Source of the DNA: Streptomyces sp. LX-29
GTDB taxonomy: Bacteria; Actinomycetota; Actinomycetes; Streptomycetales; Streptomycetaceae
DNA: 64,000 nt
Assembly: GCF_029541745.1 (NCBI RefSeq)
Contig: NZ_CP089746.1
Location: 2,108,001-2,172,000 of the forward strand
Direction of reading: 5' to 3'
In this document: positions 1 through 8,608 of the stretch, piece after piece
Position numbering within the stretch: position 1 is the first letter of the stretch
Layout: each line of letters begins with the position of its first letter
Translations under genes and position numbers: made by a program
Notes under the pieces: generated by a model
What the model was told of the DNA's origin: nothing
What the model saw: only the letters and a program-made list of their open reading frames with translations
Databases searched by the model: none

Positions 1-1
1 G

Positions 2-139
2 ACCGTCTACATGACCTCCACCACCGACTACCGGGCCGCCCGCGCAGCGACCCTGCGCGCCGCGGCCGACCTCTACGGTCAGGGCAGCGCCCCGTACGGC
101 GGCGTCGCGGCCGCCTGGGCCGCCGTCAACGTGAAGTAG
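2..139 (+). CDS. C-terminal end of a secreted M4 (thermolysin-like) metalloprotease, cut by the window edge
   Basis: Only the last 45 codons are present, ending with TAG at 137-139. The peptide reads VYMTSTTDYRAARAATL, then AADLYG, and ends AAWAAVNVK. This is the usual closing helix region of Streptomyces neutral metalloproteases of peptidase family M4, where the segment T-x-Y-x-x-AR-x-A-T-L-x-AA-D-L-Y-G and a terminal AW-x-AV-x-V are typical. The catalytic HExxH region lies outside the window and was not seen. The gene points towards the potD-like gene, which lies on the other strand, so the two converge with a 71-bp gap. Family assignment is fairly sure, activity is inferred. Confidence 0.7.
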   Translation, partial: TVYMTSTTDYRAARAATLRAAADLYGQGSAPYGGVAAAWAAVNVK

Positions 140-210
140 AGGCGACGGCAGCGGGCACGGGGCAGCGGGGCAGGGGTCCGGGACCTCGGCCGTGTGGCCG
201 CCGCGTAGGG

Positions 211-1485
211 CTACAGCCCCACGATCGAGTTCCACTCCCGCGCGAAGTCCCTGCGCTCCGCCGACGTGATGTCGCGGGCCACCGCCAGCCGCCCGCGCAT
301 CGCGTCGTCGGGGAAGATCAGCGGGTTCTCGGCGAGCTCGGCGGTCTCCGCGTCCTTGGCGGAGGCCAGGATGTCGCGCGCGGCCGGCACCGGGCAGACG
401 TAGTTGACCCAGGCGGCGAGCTCGGCGGCGACCTCCGGTTCGTAGTAGTAGTCGATGAGCCGCTCGGCGTTGCGCTTGTGGCGCGCCCGGTTGGGGATCA
501 TCATGCTCTCCGCCCACAGTTCGGCGCCCTCCTCGGGCACCACGAACTCGATGTTCGGGTTGTCGGCCTGGAGCTGGATGATGTCGCCGGAGTACGCCTG
601 GCAGGCGAGCACGTCGCCGCTGGACAGGTCCTTCAGATAGTCGTTGCCGGTGAACCGGCGGATGTGGCCTCGGTCCACCAGGCGGCGCAGCTGGTCGGTC
701 ATCCGGTGGAAGTCGTCGGCCGTCCAGCGCGTGACGTCCACCCCGTTGCCCTGCATGAGCAGGGTGAACGCCTCATCGAGGCCGGACAGCAGGGTGACCC
801 GGCCACGGAGGTCGGAGTGCCACAGGTCGGCGGTGCTCCGGATCTCCCGCCCGAGCCGCTTGCGGTCGTAGGCGATGCCGGTGATCCCGGACTGCCAGGG
901 CGCGCTCTGCCGGCGGCCGGGGTCGAAGGCCGGCTTGCGCAGCAGCGGGTCCAGGTACTTCTCGACGTGGGGCTGATGGGGCCGGTCCATCTCCTGGACC
1001 CAGCCGAGGCGGACGTACCGGGCGCACATCCAGTCGCTGATGACGACGATGTCCCGGCCGGTGTCCTGGTGGTTCATCAGCGCCGGGCTGATCTTCCCGA
1101 AGAACTCGTCGTTGTCGTTGATCTCCTCGACGTAGTCGACGGATATCCCGGTGCGCTCCTCGAAGGCGTCCAGCGTGGGCCGCTTGCGCTCGTCGGCGTC
1201 GTCGACGTCGATGTAGAGGGGCCAGTTGGCGAAGGTCAGCCGCTTCTCCTGGGCGGACCGGTCGCGGGCGGCGCGGTCGCCCGGCTCCACGTAGGCGGCG
1301 GGCACCCCGCACCCGGCGGTCGCGGCGGCGAGGGCGGCGGTGAGCCCCGCCGCGCCGGAGGAGCGGAGGAACCCGCGGCGGGAGAGCCCACGGCCGGGGG
1401 CCTGGAGGCCCAGGGCCGCGAGGTCGGGGGCCCCACGGCCGAAGAGCCCACGGCGGGAGGGCGTGGGGCGGGTAAGCGCTGGCAT
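211..1485 (-). CDS. PotD-like polyamine ABC transporter substrate-binding lipoprotein, Tat-type signal
   Basis: The 424-residue protein looks like a periplasmic-type binding protein of the spermidine/putrescine (PotD/PotF) family: NWPLYIDVDD near residue 87, VISDWMCARY, and the C-terminal part with SMMIPN and YVCPVPAARDIL match that family. The N-terminus carries a twin-arginine motif, SRRGFL at 35-40, then a hydrophobic stretch and lipobox TAGC with Cys59, so it is probably a Tat-exported lipoprotein on the outer face of the membrane. Start ATG at 1485 has AAGGTG six bases upstream. It follows the aldehyde dehydrogenase gene on the same strand by 128 bp. No polyamine permease or ATPase genes accompany it inside the window, which is unusual for a PotD. 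The ligand (putrescine, spermidine or a related amine) is inferred from the neighbours. Confidence 0.85.
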   Translation of the reverse strand: MPALTRPTPSRRGLFGRGAPDLAALGLQAPGRGLSRRGFLRSSGAAGLTAALAAATAGCGVPAAYVEPGDRAARDRSAQEKRLTFANWPLYIDVDDADERKRPTLDAFEERTGISVDYVEEINDNDEFFGKISPALMNHQDTGRDIVVISDWMCARYVRLGWVQEMDRPHQPHVEKYLDPLLRKPAFDPGRRQSAPWQSGITGIAYDRKRLGREIRSTADLWHSDLRGRVTLLSGLDEAFTLLMQGNGVDVTRWTADDFHRMTDQLRRLVDRGHIRRFTGNDYLKDLSSGDVLACQAYSGDIIQLQADNPNIEFVVPEEGAELWAESMMIPNRARHKRNAERLIDYYYEPEVAAELAAWVNYVCPVPAARDILASAKDAETAELAENPLIFPDDAMRGRLAVARDITSAERRDFAREWNSIVGL

Positions 1486-1613
1486 GCGGAACACCTTGAT
1501 ACGCGAGGGGCGGAGGAGGCAACCGACGGATCGTCGGCCCGGCCCCCTCCGCCCGCTACACACCGTCAGGCGACGGCCGGTCGGGACCGGCCGTCGGTCG
1601 GCGTGTCGTCTCG

Positions 1614-3074
1614 TCAGCCGTCGAGCGAGGTCATCACGTGCTTGATGCGCGTGTAGTCCTCGAAGCCGTACGCCGACAGGTCCTTGCCGTAGCCGGACTT
1701 CTTGAAGCCGCCGTGCGGCATCTCGGCGACCAGCGGGATGTGGGTGTTGATCCACACGCAGCCGAAGTCGAGCGCCTTGGACATGCGCATCGCGCGGGCG
1801 TGGTCCTTGGTCCACACCGAGGAGGCCAGCGCGAACTCGACGCCGTTGGCGTAGGAGACGGCCTGGTCCTCGTCGCTGAAGGACTGGACGGTGATGACCG
1901 GGCCGAAGACCTCCTGCTGGATGATCTCGTCGTCCTGCTTGAGGCCCGAGACGACGGTGGGGGCGTAGAAGTAGCCCTTGTCGCCGACGCGGTGGCCGCC
2001 CGCCTCGACCTTGGCGTGCGCCGGCAGCCGGTCGATGAAGCCGCTGACCTGGGCCAGCTGGTTGGCGTTGTTCAGCGGGCCGTAGAGCACGTCCTCGTCG
2101 TCCGGCGCGCCGGTCCTGGTCTCGGCCGCGGCCTTGCCCAGCGCCGCCACGAACTCGTCGTGGATGGACTCGTGGACCAGCACGCGGGTGGCCGCCGTGC
2201 AGTCCTGGCCGGCGTTGAAGAAGCCGGCCACGGAGATGTCCTCGACCGCCTTGGCGATGTCGGCGTCCTCGAAGACCACGACCGGGGCCTTGCCGCCGAG
2301 CTCGAGGTGGACCCGCTTGACGTCCTTGGCCGCGCTCTCGGCGACCTGCATGCCGGCCCGCACCGAACCGGTGATGGAGGCCATGGCGGGCACCGAGTGC
2401 TCGACCATGAGCCGGCCGGTCTCGCGGTCGCCGCAGATGACGTTGAAGACGCCCTGCGGGTGGCCGAGGTCCGCGAGCACCCCGCCGATGATCTCGGCGA
2501 TCAGCACGGTGGAGGCCGGGGTGGTGTCGGACGGCTTGATGACGACGGTGTTGCCCGCGGCGAGCGCCGGGGCGAACTTCCACACGGCCATCATCATCGG
2601 GTAGTTCCAGGGGGCGACCTGCGCACAGACGCCGACCGGCTCACGACGGATGATGGAGGTCATCCCGTTCATGTACTCGCCGGCCGAGCGGCCCTCCAGC
2701 ATCCGGGCCGCGCCCGCGAAGAACCGGATCTGGTCGACCATGGGCGGGAGCTCCTCGCTCCGCGTGAGGCCCAACGGCTTGCCGGTGTTCTCGGACTCGG
2801 CCGCGATGAGCTCCTCGGCGCGCGCCTCGAAGGCGTCGGCGATCTTGAGCAGCACCTTCTGGCGCTCGCCCGGAACCAGGTCGCGCCAGGCGGGGAAGGC
2901 GGCCGCGGCGGCGGCCATGGCGGCGTTGACGTCGGCCGCGCCGGACAGCGGTGCGGTGGCGTACGCCTCGCCCGTGGCCGGGTTGACCACCTCCGTGGTC
3001 CGCCCGTCCGCGGCGTCCCGGAATTCTCCGTCGATGTAGTTGCGCAGACGACGCAGCTCGGTGGTCACTGCCAC
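1614..3074 (-). CDS. Aldehyde dehydrogenase, gamma-aminobutyraldehyde dehydrogenase type
   Basis: This 486-residue NAD(P)-dependent aldehyde dehydrogenase has full family length. Visible motifs are the active-site PWNYP region at 155-159, the LELGGK motif with the general base Glu258, and FFNAGQDC with nucleophile Cys292. The N-terminal NYIDGEF and the overall pattern resemble gamma-aminobutyraldehyde/betaine aldehyde dehydrogenases, which oxidise 4-aminobutanal to GABA in putrescine breakdown. It is divergent from an Lrp-type regulator and a class III aminotransferase and upstream of a PotD-like gene, so the four genes probably form a polyamine or omega-amino acid catabolic module. The aldehyde substrate is inferred from this context; the enzyme class is certain. 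Stop codon at 1614-1616 overlaps nothing. Confidence 0.9.
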   Translation of the reverse strand: MAVTTELRRLRNYIDGEFRDAADGRTTEVVNPATGEAYATAPLSGAADVNAAMAAAAAAFPAWRDLVPGERQKVLLKIADAFEARAEELIAAESENTGKPLGLTRSEELPPMVDQIRFFAGAARMLEGRSAGEYMNGMTSIIRREPVGVCAQVAPWNYPMMMAVWKFAPALAAGNTVVIKPSDTTPASTVLIAEIIGGVLADLGHPQGVFNVICGDRETGRLMVEHSVPAMASITGSVRAGMQVAESAAKDVKRVHLELGGKAPVVVFEDADIAKAVEDISVAGFFNAGQDCTAATRVLVHESIHDEFVAALGKAAAETRTGAPDDEDVLYGPLNNANQLAQVSGFIDRLPAHAKVEAGGHRVGDKGYFYAPTVVSGLKQDDEIIQQEVFGPVITVQSFSDEDQAVSYANGVEFALASSVWTKDHARAMRMSKALDFGCVWINTHIPLVAEMPHGGFKKSGYGKDLSAYGFEDYTRIKHVMTSLDG

Positions 3075-3232
3075 CCCTCCAAGTCAGATGTCCGATGGGT
3101 GAGACACCCACACTAGTCGGCCAGGCGACGCATTCAACATACCCGCCAGGCCACAACTACGGAATCCGTGAAATCTGGTCCACAAGACAACGAATTTCAT
3201 AGGTCCAGGGGTTGCGAGACTGCTGACTTCTC
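3075..3232. promoter_or_regulatory. Divergent promoter region between aldehyde dehydrogenase and Lrp-type regulator
   Basis: The 158 bp between the two divergent starts are AT-richer than the flanks, as expected for a promoter region. A short dyad, GAAAT at 3170-3174 and ATTTC at 3194-3198, lies in the middle. Lrp/AsnC regulators commonly bind AT-rich partly palindromic DNA in front of their own gene and the divergent target, so autoregulation and control of the dehydrogenase are likely. No clear -35/-10 pair was assigned. Confidence 0.4.
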
Positions 3233-3721
3233 GTGCACAGTGAGGACGTGGCCACACCTGACAAGAACGGCACGCCGTCGATCGACTCCGTCTCCCTGGC
3301 GATCATCGAGCAGCTCCAGGAGGACGGCCGACGGTCCTACGCCGCCATCGGCAAGGCCGTGGGCCTGTCCGAGGCGGCTGTACGGCAGCGCGTGCAGAAG
3401 CTGCTCGACCAGGGCGCGATGCAGATCGTCGCGGTCACCGACCCGCTCACCGTGGGGTTCCGGCGGCAGGCGATGGTCGGCATCAACGTCGAGGGCGACC
3501 TCGATCCGGTGGCGGACGCGCTGACCGCCATGGAGGAGGTCGAGTACGTGGTGGTGACTGCGGGCTCCTTCGATCTCCTCATCGAGATCGTCTGCGAGGA
3601 CGACGACCACCTCCTCGCGACCATCAACAAGCGGATCCGCACGCTGCCCGGCGTGCGCTCCACCGAGAGCTTCGTCTACCTCAAGCTCCGGAAGCAGACC
3701 TACACCTGGGGAACGCGATAG
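3233..3721 (+). CDS. Lrp/AsnC family transcriptional regulator
   Basis: The 162-residue protein has the two Lrp parts. An N-terminal winged helix-turn-helix spans about residues 15-65 (SIDSVSLAIIEQLQEDGRRS, then AIGKAVGLSEAAVRQRVQKL). A C-terminal RAM/ligand domain (VGINVEGD, VEYVVVTAGSFDLLIEI) follows. The GTG at 3233 gives MHSEDVATPDKN; a second GTG at 3248 is a possible start and neither has a strong ribosome binding site. The stop is 2 bp before the aminotransferase start, so the two genes are co-transcribed and probably translationally linked. It is divergent from the aldehyde dehydrogenase gene. The likely role is a local regulator of this amine catabolic module, sensing an amino acid or amine; the effector is not deducible. 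Confidence 0.88.
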   Translation: MHSEDVATPDKNGTPSIDSVSLAIIEQLQEDGRRSYAAIGKAVGLSEAAVRQRVQKLLDQGAMQIVAVTDPLTVGFRRQAMVGINVEGDLDPVADALTAMEEVEYVVVTAGSFDLLIEIVCEDDDHLLATINKRIRTLPGVRSTESFVYLKLRKQTYTWGTR

Positions 3722-3723
3722 CC

Positions 3724-5085
3724 ATGAGCGCCGACCTGTCCAAGACGGCCTACGACCACCTGTGGATGCACTTCACCCGCATGTCGTCGTACGAGAACGC
3801 CCCCGTGCCCACCATCGTGCGCGGCGAGGGCTGCTACATCTACGACGACAAGGGCAAGCGGTACATCGACGGCCTCGCCGGGCTGTTCGTGGTCAACGCC
3901 GGTCACGGGCGGGTCGAGCTCGCCGAGACCGCCTACAAGCAGGCCCAGGACCTCGCCTTCTTCCCGGTGTGGAGCTATGCCCACCCCAAGGCGGTGGAGC
4001 TCGCCGAGCGGCTGGCCGGCCACGCCCCCGGCGACCTCAACAAGGTCTTCTTCACCACCGGCGGCGGCGAGGCCGTGGAGACCGCCTGGAAGCTGGCCAA
4101 GCAGTACTTCAAGCTGGTCGGCAAGCCGACCAAGTACAAGGTCATCTCCCGCGCGGTCGCCTACCACGGCACGCCCCAGGGCGCGCTCTCCATCACCGGC
4201 CTGCCCGGGCTGAAGGCCCCCTTCGAGCCGCTGGTCCCCGGCGCGCACAAGGTCCCCAACACCAACATCTACCGCGCGCCGATCTTCGGAGACGACCCCG
4301 AGGCCTTCGGCCGCTGGGCCGCCGACCAGATCGAGCAGCAGATCCTCTTCGAGGGTCCGGACACCGTCGCGGCCGTCTTCCTGGAGCCGGTGCAGAACGC
4401 CGGCGGCTGCTTCCCGCCGCCGCCCGGCTACTTCCAGCGGGTCCGCGAGATCTGCGACAAGTACGACGTGCTGCTCGTCTCCGACGAGGTCATCTGCGCC
4501 TTCGGCCGGCTGGGCACGATCTTCGCCTGTGACAAGTTCGACTACGTCCCGGACATGATCACCTGCGCCAAGGGCATGACCTCGGGCTACTCCCCCATCG
4601 GCGCCTGCATCGTCTCCGACCGGATCGCGGAGCCGTTCTACGCCGGCGACAACACCTTCCTGCACGGCTACACCTTCGGCGGCCACCCGGTCTCCGCCGC
4701 GGTGGGCCTGGCCAACCTCGACATCTTCGAGCGCGAGGGTCTCAACCAGCACGTGCTGGACAACGAGAGCGCCTTCCTCTCCACCCTCCAGCGCCTCCAC
4801 GACCTGCCGATCGTCGGCGACGTCCGCGGAAACGGCTACTTCTACGGCATCGAGCTGGTGAAGGACAAGGCCACCAAGGAGTCCTTCGACGCGGAGGAGA
4901 CCGAGCGCGTCCTGTACGGCTTCCTCTCCAAGGCCCTCTTCGAGAACGGCCTGTACTGCCGCGCCGACGACCGCGGCGACCCGGTGGTCCAGCTCGCCCC
5001 GCCGCTGATCGCCGACCAGCAGCAGTTCGACGAGATCGAGCAGGTGCTGCGCAGCGTGCTGACGGAGGCGTGGACGAAGCTCTGA
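3724..5085 (+). CDS. Class III aminotransferase (omega-amino acid/putrescine:pyruvate type)
   Basis: The 453-residue PLP-dependent enzyme belongs to the class III (fold type I) aminotransferases. Seen are GEGCYIYDDKGKRYIDGLAGL near the N-terminus, FFTTGGGEAVETAWKLA for the cofactor phosphate region, YHGTPQGA, LVSDEVICAFGR with the PLP-contacting Asp, and the Schiff-base Lys283 in CAKGMTSGYSPIG. The pattern fits omega-amino acid:pyruvate and putrescine aminotransferases rather than ornithine or acetylornithine enzymes. It starts 2 bp after the Lrp-type regulator and is followed by a strong hairpin terminator. With the divergent aldehyde dehydrogenase it would convert an amine to an aldehyde and then to an acid. 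Exact amino donor is inferred, not shown. Confidence 0.88.
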   Translation: MSADLSKTAYDHLWMHFTRMSSYENAPVPTIVRGEGCYIYDDKGKRYIDGLAGLFVVNAGHGRVELAETAYKQAQDLAFFPVWSYAHPKAVELAERLAGHAPGDLNKVFFTTGGGEAVETAWKLAKQYFKLVGKPTKYKVISRAVAYHGTPQGALSITGLPGLKAPFEPLVPGAHKVPNTNIYRAPIFGDDPEAFGRWAADQIEQQILFEGPDTVAAVFLEPVQNAGGCFPPPPGYFQRVREICDKYDVLLVSDEVICAFGRLGTIFACDKFDYVPDMITCAKGMTSGYSPIGACIVSDRIAEPFYAGDNTFLHGYTFGGHPVSAAVGLANLDIFEREGLNQHVLDNESAFLSTLQRLHDLPIVGDVRGNGYFYGIELVKDKATKESFDAEETERVLYGFLSKALFENGLYCRADDRGDPVVQLAPPLIADQQQFDEIEQVLRSVLTEAWTKL

Positions 5086-5160
5086 CGGACGGTCCCGTCG
5101 ACGCGCCGCGGTGCCGGTCCCACGGACACGGCACCGGGCACCGCGGTGAGGTACGGGGAG

Positions 5161-5204
5161 CGCGGTAGGGGGCGAGCACCCATGGTGCTCGCCCCCTAAC
5201 CGCG
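5161..5204 (+). terminator. Strong hairpin terminator after the aminotransferase gene
   Basis: Perfect 15-bp inverted repeat, arms 5166-5180 and 5184-5198 with a 3-nt loop. A further CGCGG/CCGCG pair extends the stem outward past one bulged A. It lies 76 bp after the aminotransferase stop. No T-run follows, which is normal for Streptomyces terminators. Confidence 0.75.
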
Positions 5205-5389
5205 CGTCCGCCGTCGGGCCCGGGCGGGGCCCGCCGACGGCTGATCGGAGGAACCCCGGGGCCGCACGCGCCGAGCCTGGGCGCCGGCACGGGGTCGGAT
5301 TCCTTACCGTGCCAGTGACTCATCGGCCCTTGTCGTCGTTCCCCCAACCGGGGGAACGGACACACATCAGTCGAACCGAGGTGCTCTGC

Positions 5390-6118
5390 ATGGTGGCCCC
5401 GCCGGACAACGACGTGCTCTGGGCACGCACCCTCACGTACGCGTACCGCGGCTCACCCGCCCTCGTCGGTGTCTCCCTCGGCGCGCGCGAGGGCGAGATC
5501 CTCACGGTGCACGGCCCGCGCGGAGCCGGGAAGACCACCCTCCTCAAGTGCCTGTCCGGCCAGCTCGCCCCCGACCACGGCGAGGTGTGGTTCAACAGCC
5601 GCCCCGTGCACACCCTCTCCACGGCGCGCCGGGAGCGGCTGCGGCGCGAGCGCTTCGCCTGGATCGGCAGCGAGCCGGCCCTGGTGCCCGAACTGACGGT
5701 CTGGGAGAACGTCGCGCTGCCGCTGATGCTGCGCCGCGCGGGCCGCCGCGTCGCGAAGCACACCGCGCGGGAGTGGCTGGACCGGCTCGACATCGGCGAC
5801 CTGTGGCGCGCCCGGCCGGCCGCGCTGCTCCAGTCGCAGCGGCAGCGTGTCGCCATCGCCCGCGCGCTGGCCGGTGCCCCCGCGGTGCTGTTCGCCGACG
5901 AGCCCACCGCCCCGCTGCACCGCGCGGACCGGGGACAGGTGCTGCGGACGCTCACCGCCGCGGCCCGCTCGCACGGCATCACCGTGCTGCTCGCGACCCA
6001 CGACGAGGAGGCCGCCGAGTTCGCCGACAGCGCGGTCACCCTGGTGGACGGCCGCCGGGTCGGGGCGATCCCGGCCCCCGACGCGGAGGGCCGAGGCGCG
6101 TGCTCAGTCTCCGCCTAG
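5390..6118 (+). CDS. ABC transporter ATP-binding protein (LolD/MacB-like exporter type) with unusual signature motif
   Basis: The 242-residue ATPase has Walker A GPRGAGKTT at 42-50, a Q-loop region, Walker B with FADEPTAPLH and a switch His in LLATHDEEAAEF. The ABC signature, normally LSGGQ-QR, reads LLQSQRQRVAIARAL, so the SGG of the signature is missing while the following QRVAIARAL is intact. Start ATG at 5390 was chosen because it opens a normal length and follows GAGGTG; an in-frame GTG at 5309 would add 27 residues. The permease gene starts inside it (19-bp overlap), so the two form one transporter. Family and context suggest an exporter or a membrane-remodelling system of the FtsE/LolD class rather than an importer. 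The substrate is unknown. Confidence 0.82.
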   Translation: MVAPPDNDVLWARTLTYAYRGSPALVGVSLGAREGEILTVHGPRGAGKTTLLKCLSGQLAPDHGEVWFNSRPVHTLSTARRERLRRERFAWIGSEPALVPELTVWENVALPLMLRRAGRRVAKHTAREWLDRLDIGDLWRARPAALLQSQRQRVAIARALAGAPAVLFADEPTAPLHRADRGQVLRTLTAAARSHGITVLLATHDEEAAEFADSAVTLVDGRRVGAIPAPDAEGRGACSVSA

Positions 6119-7569
6119 CCCGCGGCACCCACCCGCTCGTCCTGCTCCGCCGGCTGCTGGTCACCGCCGCATCGGCGGGCACGGGCTTCCTGCTGCTGTG
6201 CACGCTGGCGTACGCGGCCGCGCACCCCGCGGAGGCCGGCCACGCGCTGCTGCGGCTGCTGTGGTGTCTCATCCCCCTGTCCGCGACGGTGCAGCTGGCC
6301 GTCGCCGTGGCGCGCACCGCCTTCGGCGCCCGCACGCACCGAGGGCTGACCGCCGCCGGTTTCGGACCGGCCCGCCACACGCTGCTCGCGGCGGCCTCCA
6401 CCGCGCTCTTCTGCGCCCTGGGCAGCGCGCTGGCGCTGCTGGCGTTCCTGGCCGTGCGGGGGCACTTCGGCGGCTGGCGGCCGTCGGCCCGGCTGGTCGC
6501 GGAGTTCGGCGACGGCGGCCCGCTCCCGTTGGGCGCGGTGCTCATCATGGTGGCCGTGGCCCCGTTGACGGCGGCCGGGGCGACGGCGGTGTGCCTGCGG
6601 CCCCCGACGTCGAAGTCCCCGCGCGGCCCCGTCGGCCGACGCCGCGAAGCGGCGTTCGCGCGGGTCCTGTCGGCCGGCCGGCCGGCTCCGCTCCCCCAGC
6701 CCGCCCTGACGGGAGGGGAGGTGACGGAGCCCCAGCCGCTGAGCGAGGCAGTCGGCGGGCCGCGGGCGACGGCGGCCGCTCCGCCCCCGGGCGACGCGAC
6801 GGGTCGGGAGGCGGCCGCGCACGACGAGCCGCACGAGGGGACGTCGCGGCAGGGCGCGCCGCGGGACGGGGCGGCGCCCGAGGCACCCCGGCCGGCCCCG
6901 GCGCCGCTCGACCTCGCCGCCCTGCTGCCGCCGGCCCCCGAGCCGCCGTCCGCGGCCACGCTGGCCGGACTGCCCTGGGGCACCACGCTGATCGCGGCGG
7001 GCCTGGCGCTTGAGGCGTACACGGCGCACGAGAGCCCCGACGCCACCAGCGACCTGCTGCCCTTCCCGGGCCCGGTCGCCGGGAGCCCGCCGGGCATCGT
7101 CGGCGGCTGGGCGCTGACCGTGCTGGGGCTGATCCTGGCCGGCCCGGGTCTGACCATCGCCTGCGGCCGCCTGCTGGCCGTCTGCCGGCCCGGCGCCCTG
7201 CGGCTGCTCGCCGGCCGCGCCCTCCAGGAGGAGGCCGGGCTCATCGGCCGCCCGCTGGGCGTGCTGTGCGCCGTCGCCGCCGGTGCCTACACCGTGGTCG
7301 AGCTCTACGGCCCGGCCCTGCGCTCCGCAGGCCCGCTCACCGGCCTGGGCGCGGCCCTCGTCATGATGTGCACCACCGCCGCCGCGCTCACCGCGACGCT
7401 CCACGTGAAGGCCGTACGCGAACCCACCACCGCGGCGCTCCGGCAGCTGGGCACCTCCCGCCGCGTCCTGCGCACCGCCGCGACCCTCCGCGGCGCCGCG
7501 CTCCTCACCCTCCTGGCGGCCTTGACCTGGGGGATCGCCGAGCTCATGACCCTGCCGCTCACCCGCTGA
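6100..7569 (+). CDS. FtsX-like ABC transporter permease
   Basis: The 489-residue membrane protein begins at GTG 6100, overlapping the ATPase gene by 19 bp, which indicates translational coupling. Hydrophobic segments are seen near residues 15-40 (LLVTAASAGTGFLLLCTLAY), 48-65, 90-115 and 147-165. After these comes a long Pro/Ala/Glu-rich hydrophilic stretch (about 170-290), then further segments near 295-310, 335-360, 390-410, 420-440 and at the C-terminus (LLTLLAALTWGIAEL). Two membrane blocks around a large soluble domain resemble FtsX/MacB-like permeases, but the soluble part is low-complexity and not conserved-looking. It ends 16 bp before the convergent thiamine ATPase gene. The transported substrate cannot be read from the sequence. 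Confidence 0.75.
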   Translation: MLSLRLARGTHPLVLLRRLLVTAASAGTGFLLLCTLAYAAAHPAEAGHALLRLLWCLIPLSATVQLAVAVARTAFGARTHRGLTAAGFGPARHTLLAAASTALFCALGSALALLAFLAVRGHFGGWRPSARLVAEFGDGGPLPLGAVLIMVAVAPLTAAGATAVCLRPPTSKSPRGPVGRRREAAFARVLSAGRPAPLPQPALTGGEVTEPQPLSEAVGGPRATAAAPPPGDATGREAAAHDEPHEGTSRQGAPRDGAAPEAPRPAPAPLDLAALLPPAPEPPSAATLAGLPWGTTLIAAGLALEAYTAHESPDATSDLLPFPGPVAGSPPGIVGGWALTVLGLILAGPGLTIACGRLLAVCRPGALRLLAGRALQEEAGLIGRPLGVLCAVAAGAYTVVELYGPALRSAGPLTGLGAALVMMCTTAAALTATLHVKAVREPTTAALRQLGTSRRVLRTAATLRGAALLTLLAALTWGIAELMTLPLTR

Positions 7570-7585
7570 ACGAAAAGCCGCCCGG

Positions 7586-8608
7586 CTACCTCAACACCAC
7601 GACGTCCTCCGCCTCGAAGGCGACCCGCACCCGCGCGCCGGCCTCCGGGGCGTCCCGCAGCGCACAGGACGCCTCCAGCCGGGGCCCGGCCTCGGGTTCC
7701 AGCAGCAGGGCGACGTGGTCGCCCCGGAAGGTGCGGCCCGCCACCGCGCACGGCAGCCCGTCGTCGGCGGCGGTCAGCCGTACCCCGGCGGGGCGCACCA
7801 GGAGCCGGCACGGGCCGGCCGGCGACCCGGCGGGCACGGGGATCGGCCCCCAGGGGGTGTCGGCGACGGCCTCGCGGACGGTGGCCTCGACCACGTTGTC
7901 GAAGCCGAGGAAGCGCGCGACGAACTCGGAGGCGGGCCGCTGCCACACCTCCAGCGGGGTGCCGGTCTGGGCGATCCGACCGCTCTCCATCACCACCACC
8001 CGGTCGGCGAGCGCGAACGCCTCGCCCTGGTCGTGGGTGACCGCCAGCACCGTGGTGCCGAGCCGGTCGAAGAGCTGGCGGAGTTCGACGACGAGCCGCT
8101 CGCGCAGGGAGCGGTCGAGTTGGCCGAGCGGCTCGTCCAGCATGAGCAGCCGCGGCCGCGGGGCCAGCGCCCGCGCGAGCGCCACCCGCTGTTGTTCGCC
8201 GCCGGAGAGCGCGGCCACGGCCCGCCGTTGGGCGCCCGGCAGGCCGACCAGGTCCAGCAGTTCGGCGACCGTGCGTTCCCGCTCGGCGCGCGCGACACGC
8301 CGCATGCGCAGCCCGAAGGCGACGTTGCCGCCCACGTCGCGCTGCGGGAAGAGCTGATGGTCCTGGAACATCAGGCCCACCCCGCGCCGGTGGGTGGCCA
8401 CGCCGCTCTGGTCCCGCCCGGCGAGCCAGACCCGACCGGCGTCGGCGCGCTGCAAGCCGGCCACCACGCGCAGCAGGGTGGACTTGCCGCTGCCGCTGGG
8501 GCCCAGCACGCACACGGTCTCCTGTTCGGCGACCTCCAGGTCCACCGCGTCCAGCACCGCGCGGTCGCCGAAGCGCACCGTCACCCCGTCAAGTCGCAGC
8601 GAGGCCAT
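7586..8608 (-). CDS. Thiamine ABC importer ATP-binding protein (ThiQ-like)
   Basis: The 340-residue ATPase shows all importer motifs: Walker A GPSGSGKST at 36-44, signature LSGGEQQR, Walker B LLMLDEPLGQLD, and switch TVLAVTHDQGEAFALADRV. A C-terminal extension of about 100 residues looks like the TOBE-type regulatory domain of importer ATPases (VEATVREA, LLVRPAGVRL). It is the last gene of a three-gene unit; its ATG overlaps the permease stop by one base (TGATG). The TPP riboswitch in front of the unit identifies thiamine or a thiamine precursor as the cargo; sequence alone would also allow iron(III) or another importer of this large class. It energises import through the fused permease upstream. 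Confidence 0.85.
   Translation of the reverse strand: MASLRLDGVTVRFGDRAVLDAVDLEVAEQETVCVLGPSGSGKSTLLRVVAGLQRADAGRVWLAGRDQSGVATHRRGVGLMFQDHQLFPQRDVGGNVAFGLRMRRVARAERERTVAELLDLVGLPGAQRRAVAALSGGEQQRVALARALAPRPRLLMLDEPLGQLDRSLRERLVVELRQLFDRLGTTVLAVTHDQGEAFALADRVVVMESGRIAQTGTPLEVWQRPASEFVARFLGFDNVVEATVREAVADTPWGPIPVPAGSPAGPCRLLVRPAGVRLTAADDGLPCAVAGRTFRGDHVALLLEPEAGPRLEASCALRDAPEAGARVRVAFEAEDVVVLR

Noticed and set aside
6115..7404. Minus-strand frame opposite the FtsX-like permease
   Set aside because: Composition and lack of motifs mark it as antisense; the plus-strand frame has membrane segments and overlaps the ATPase gene.
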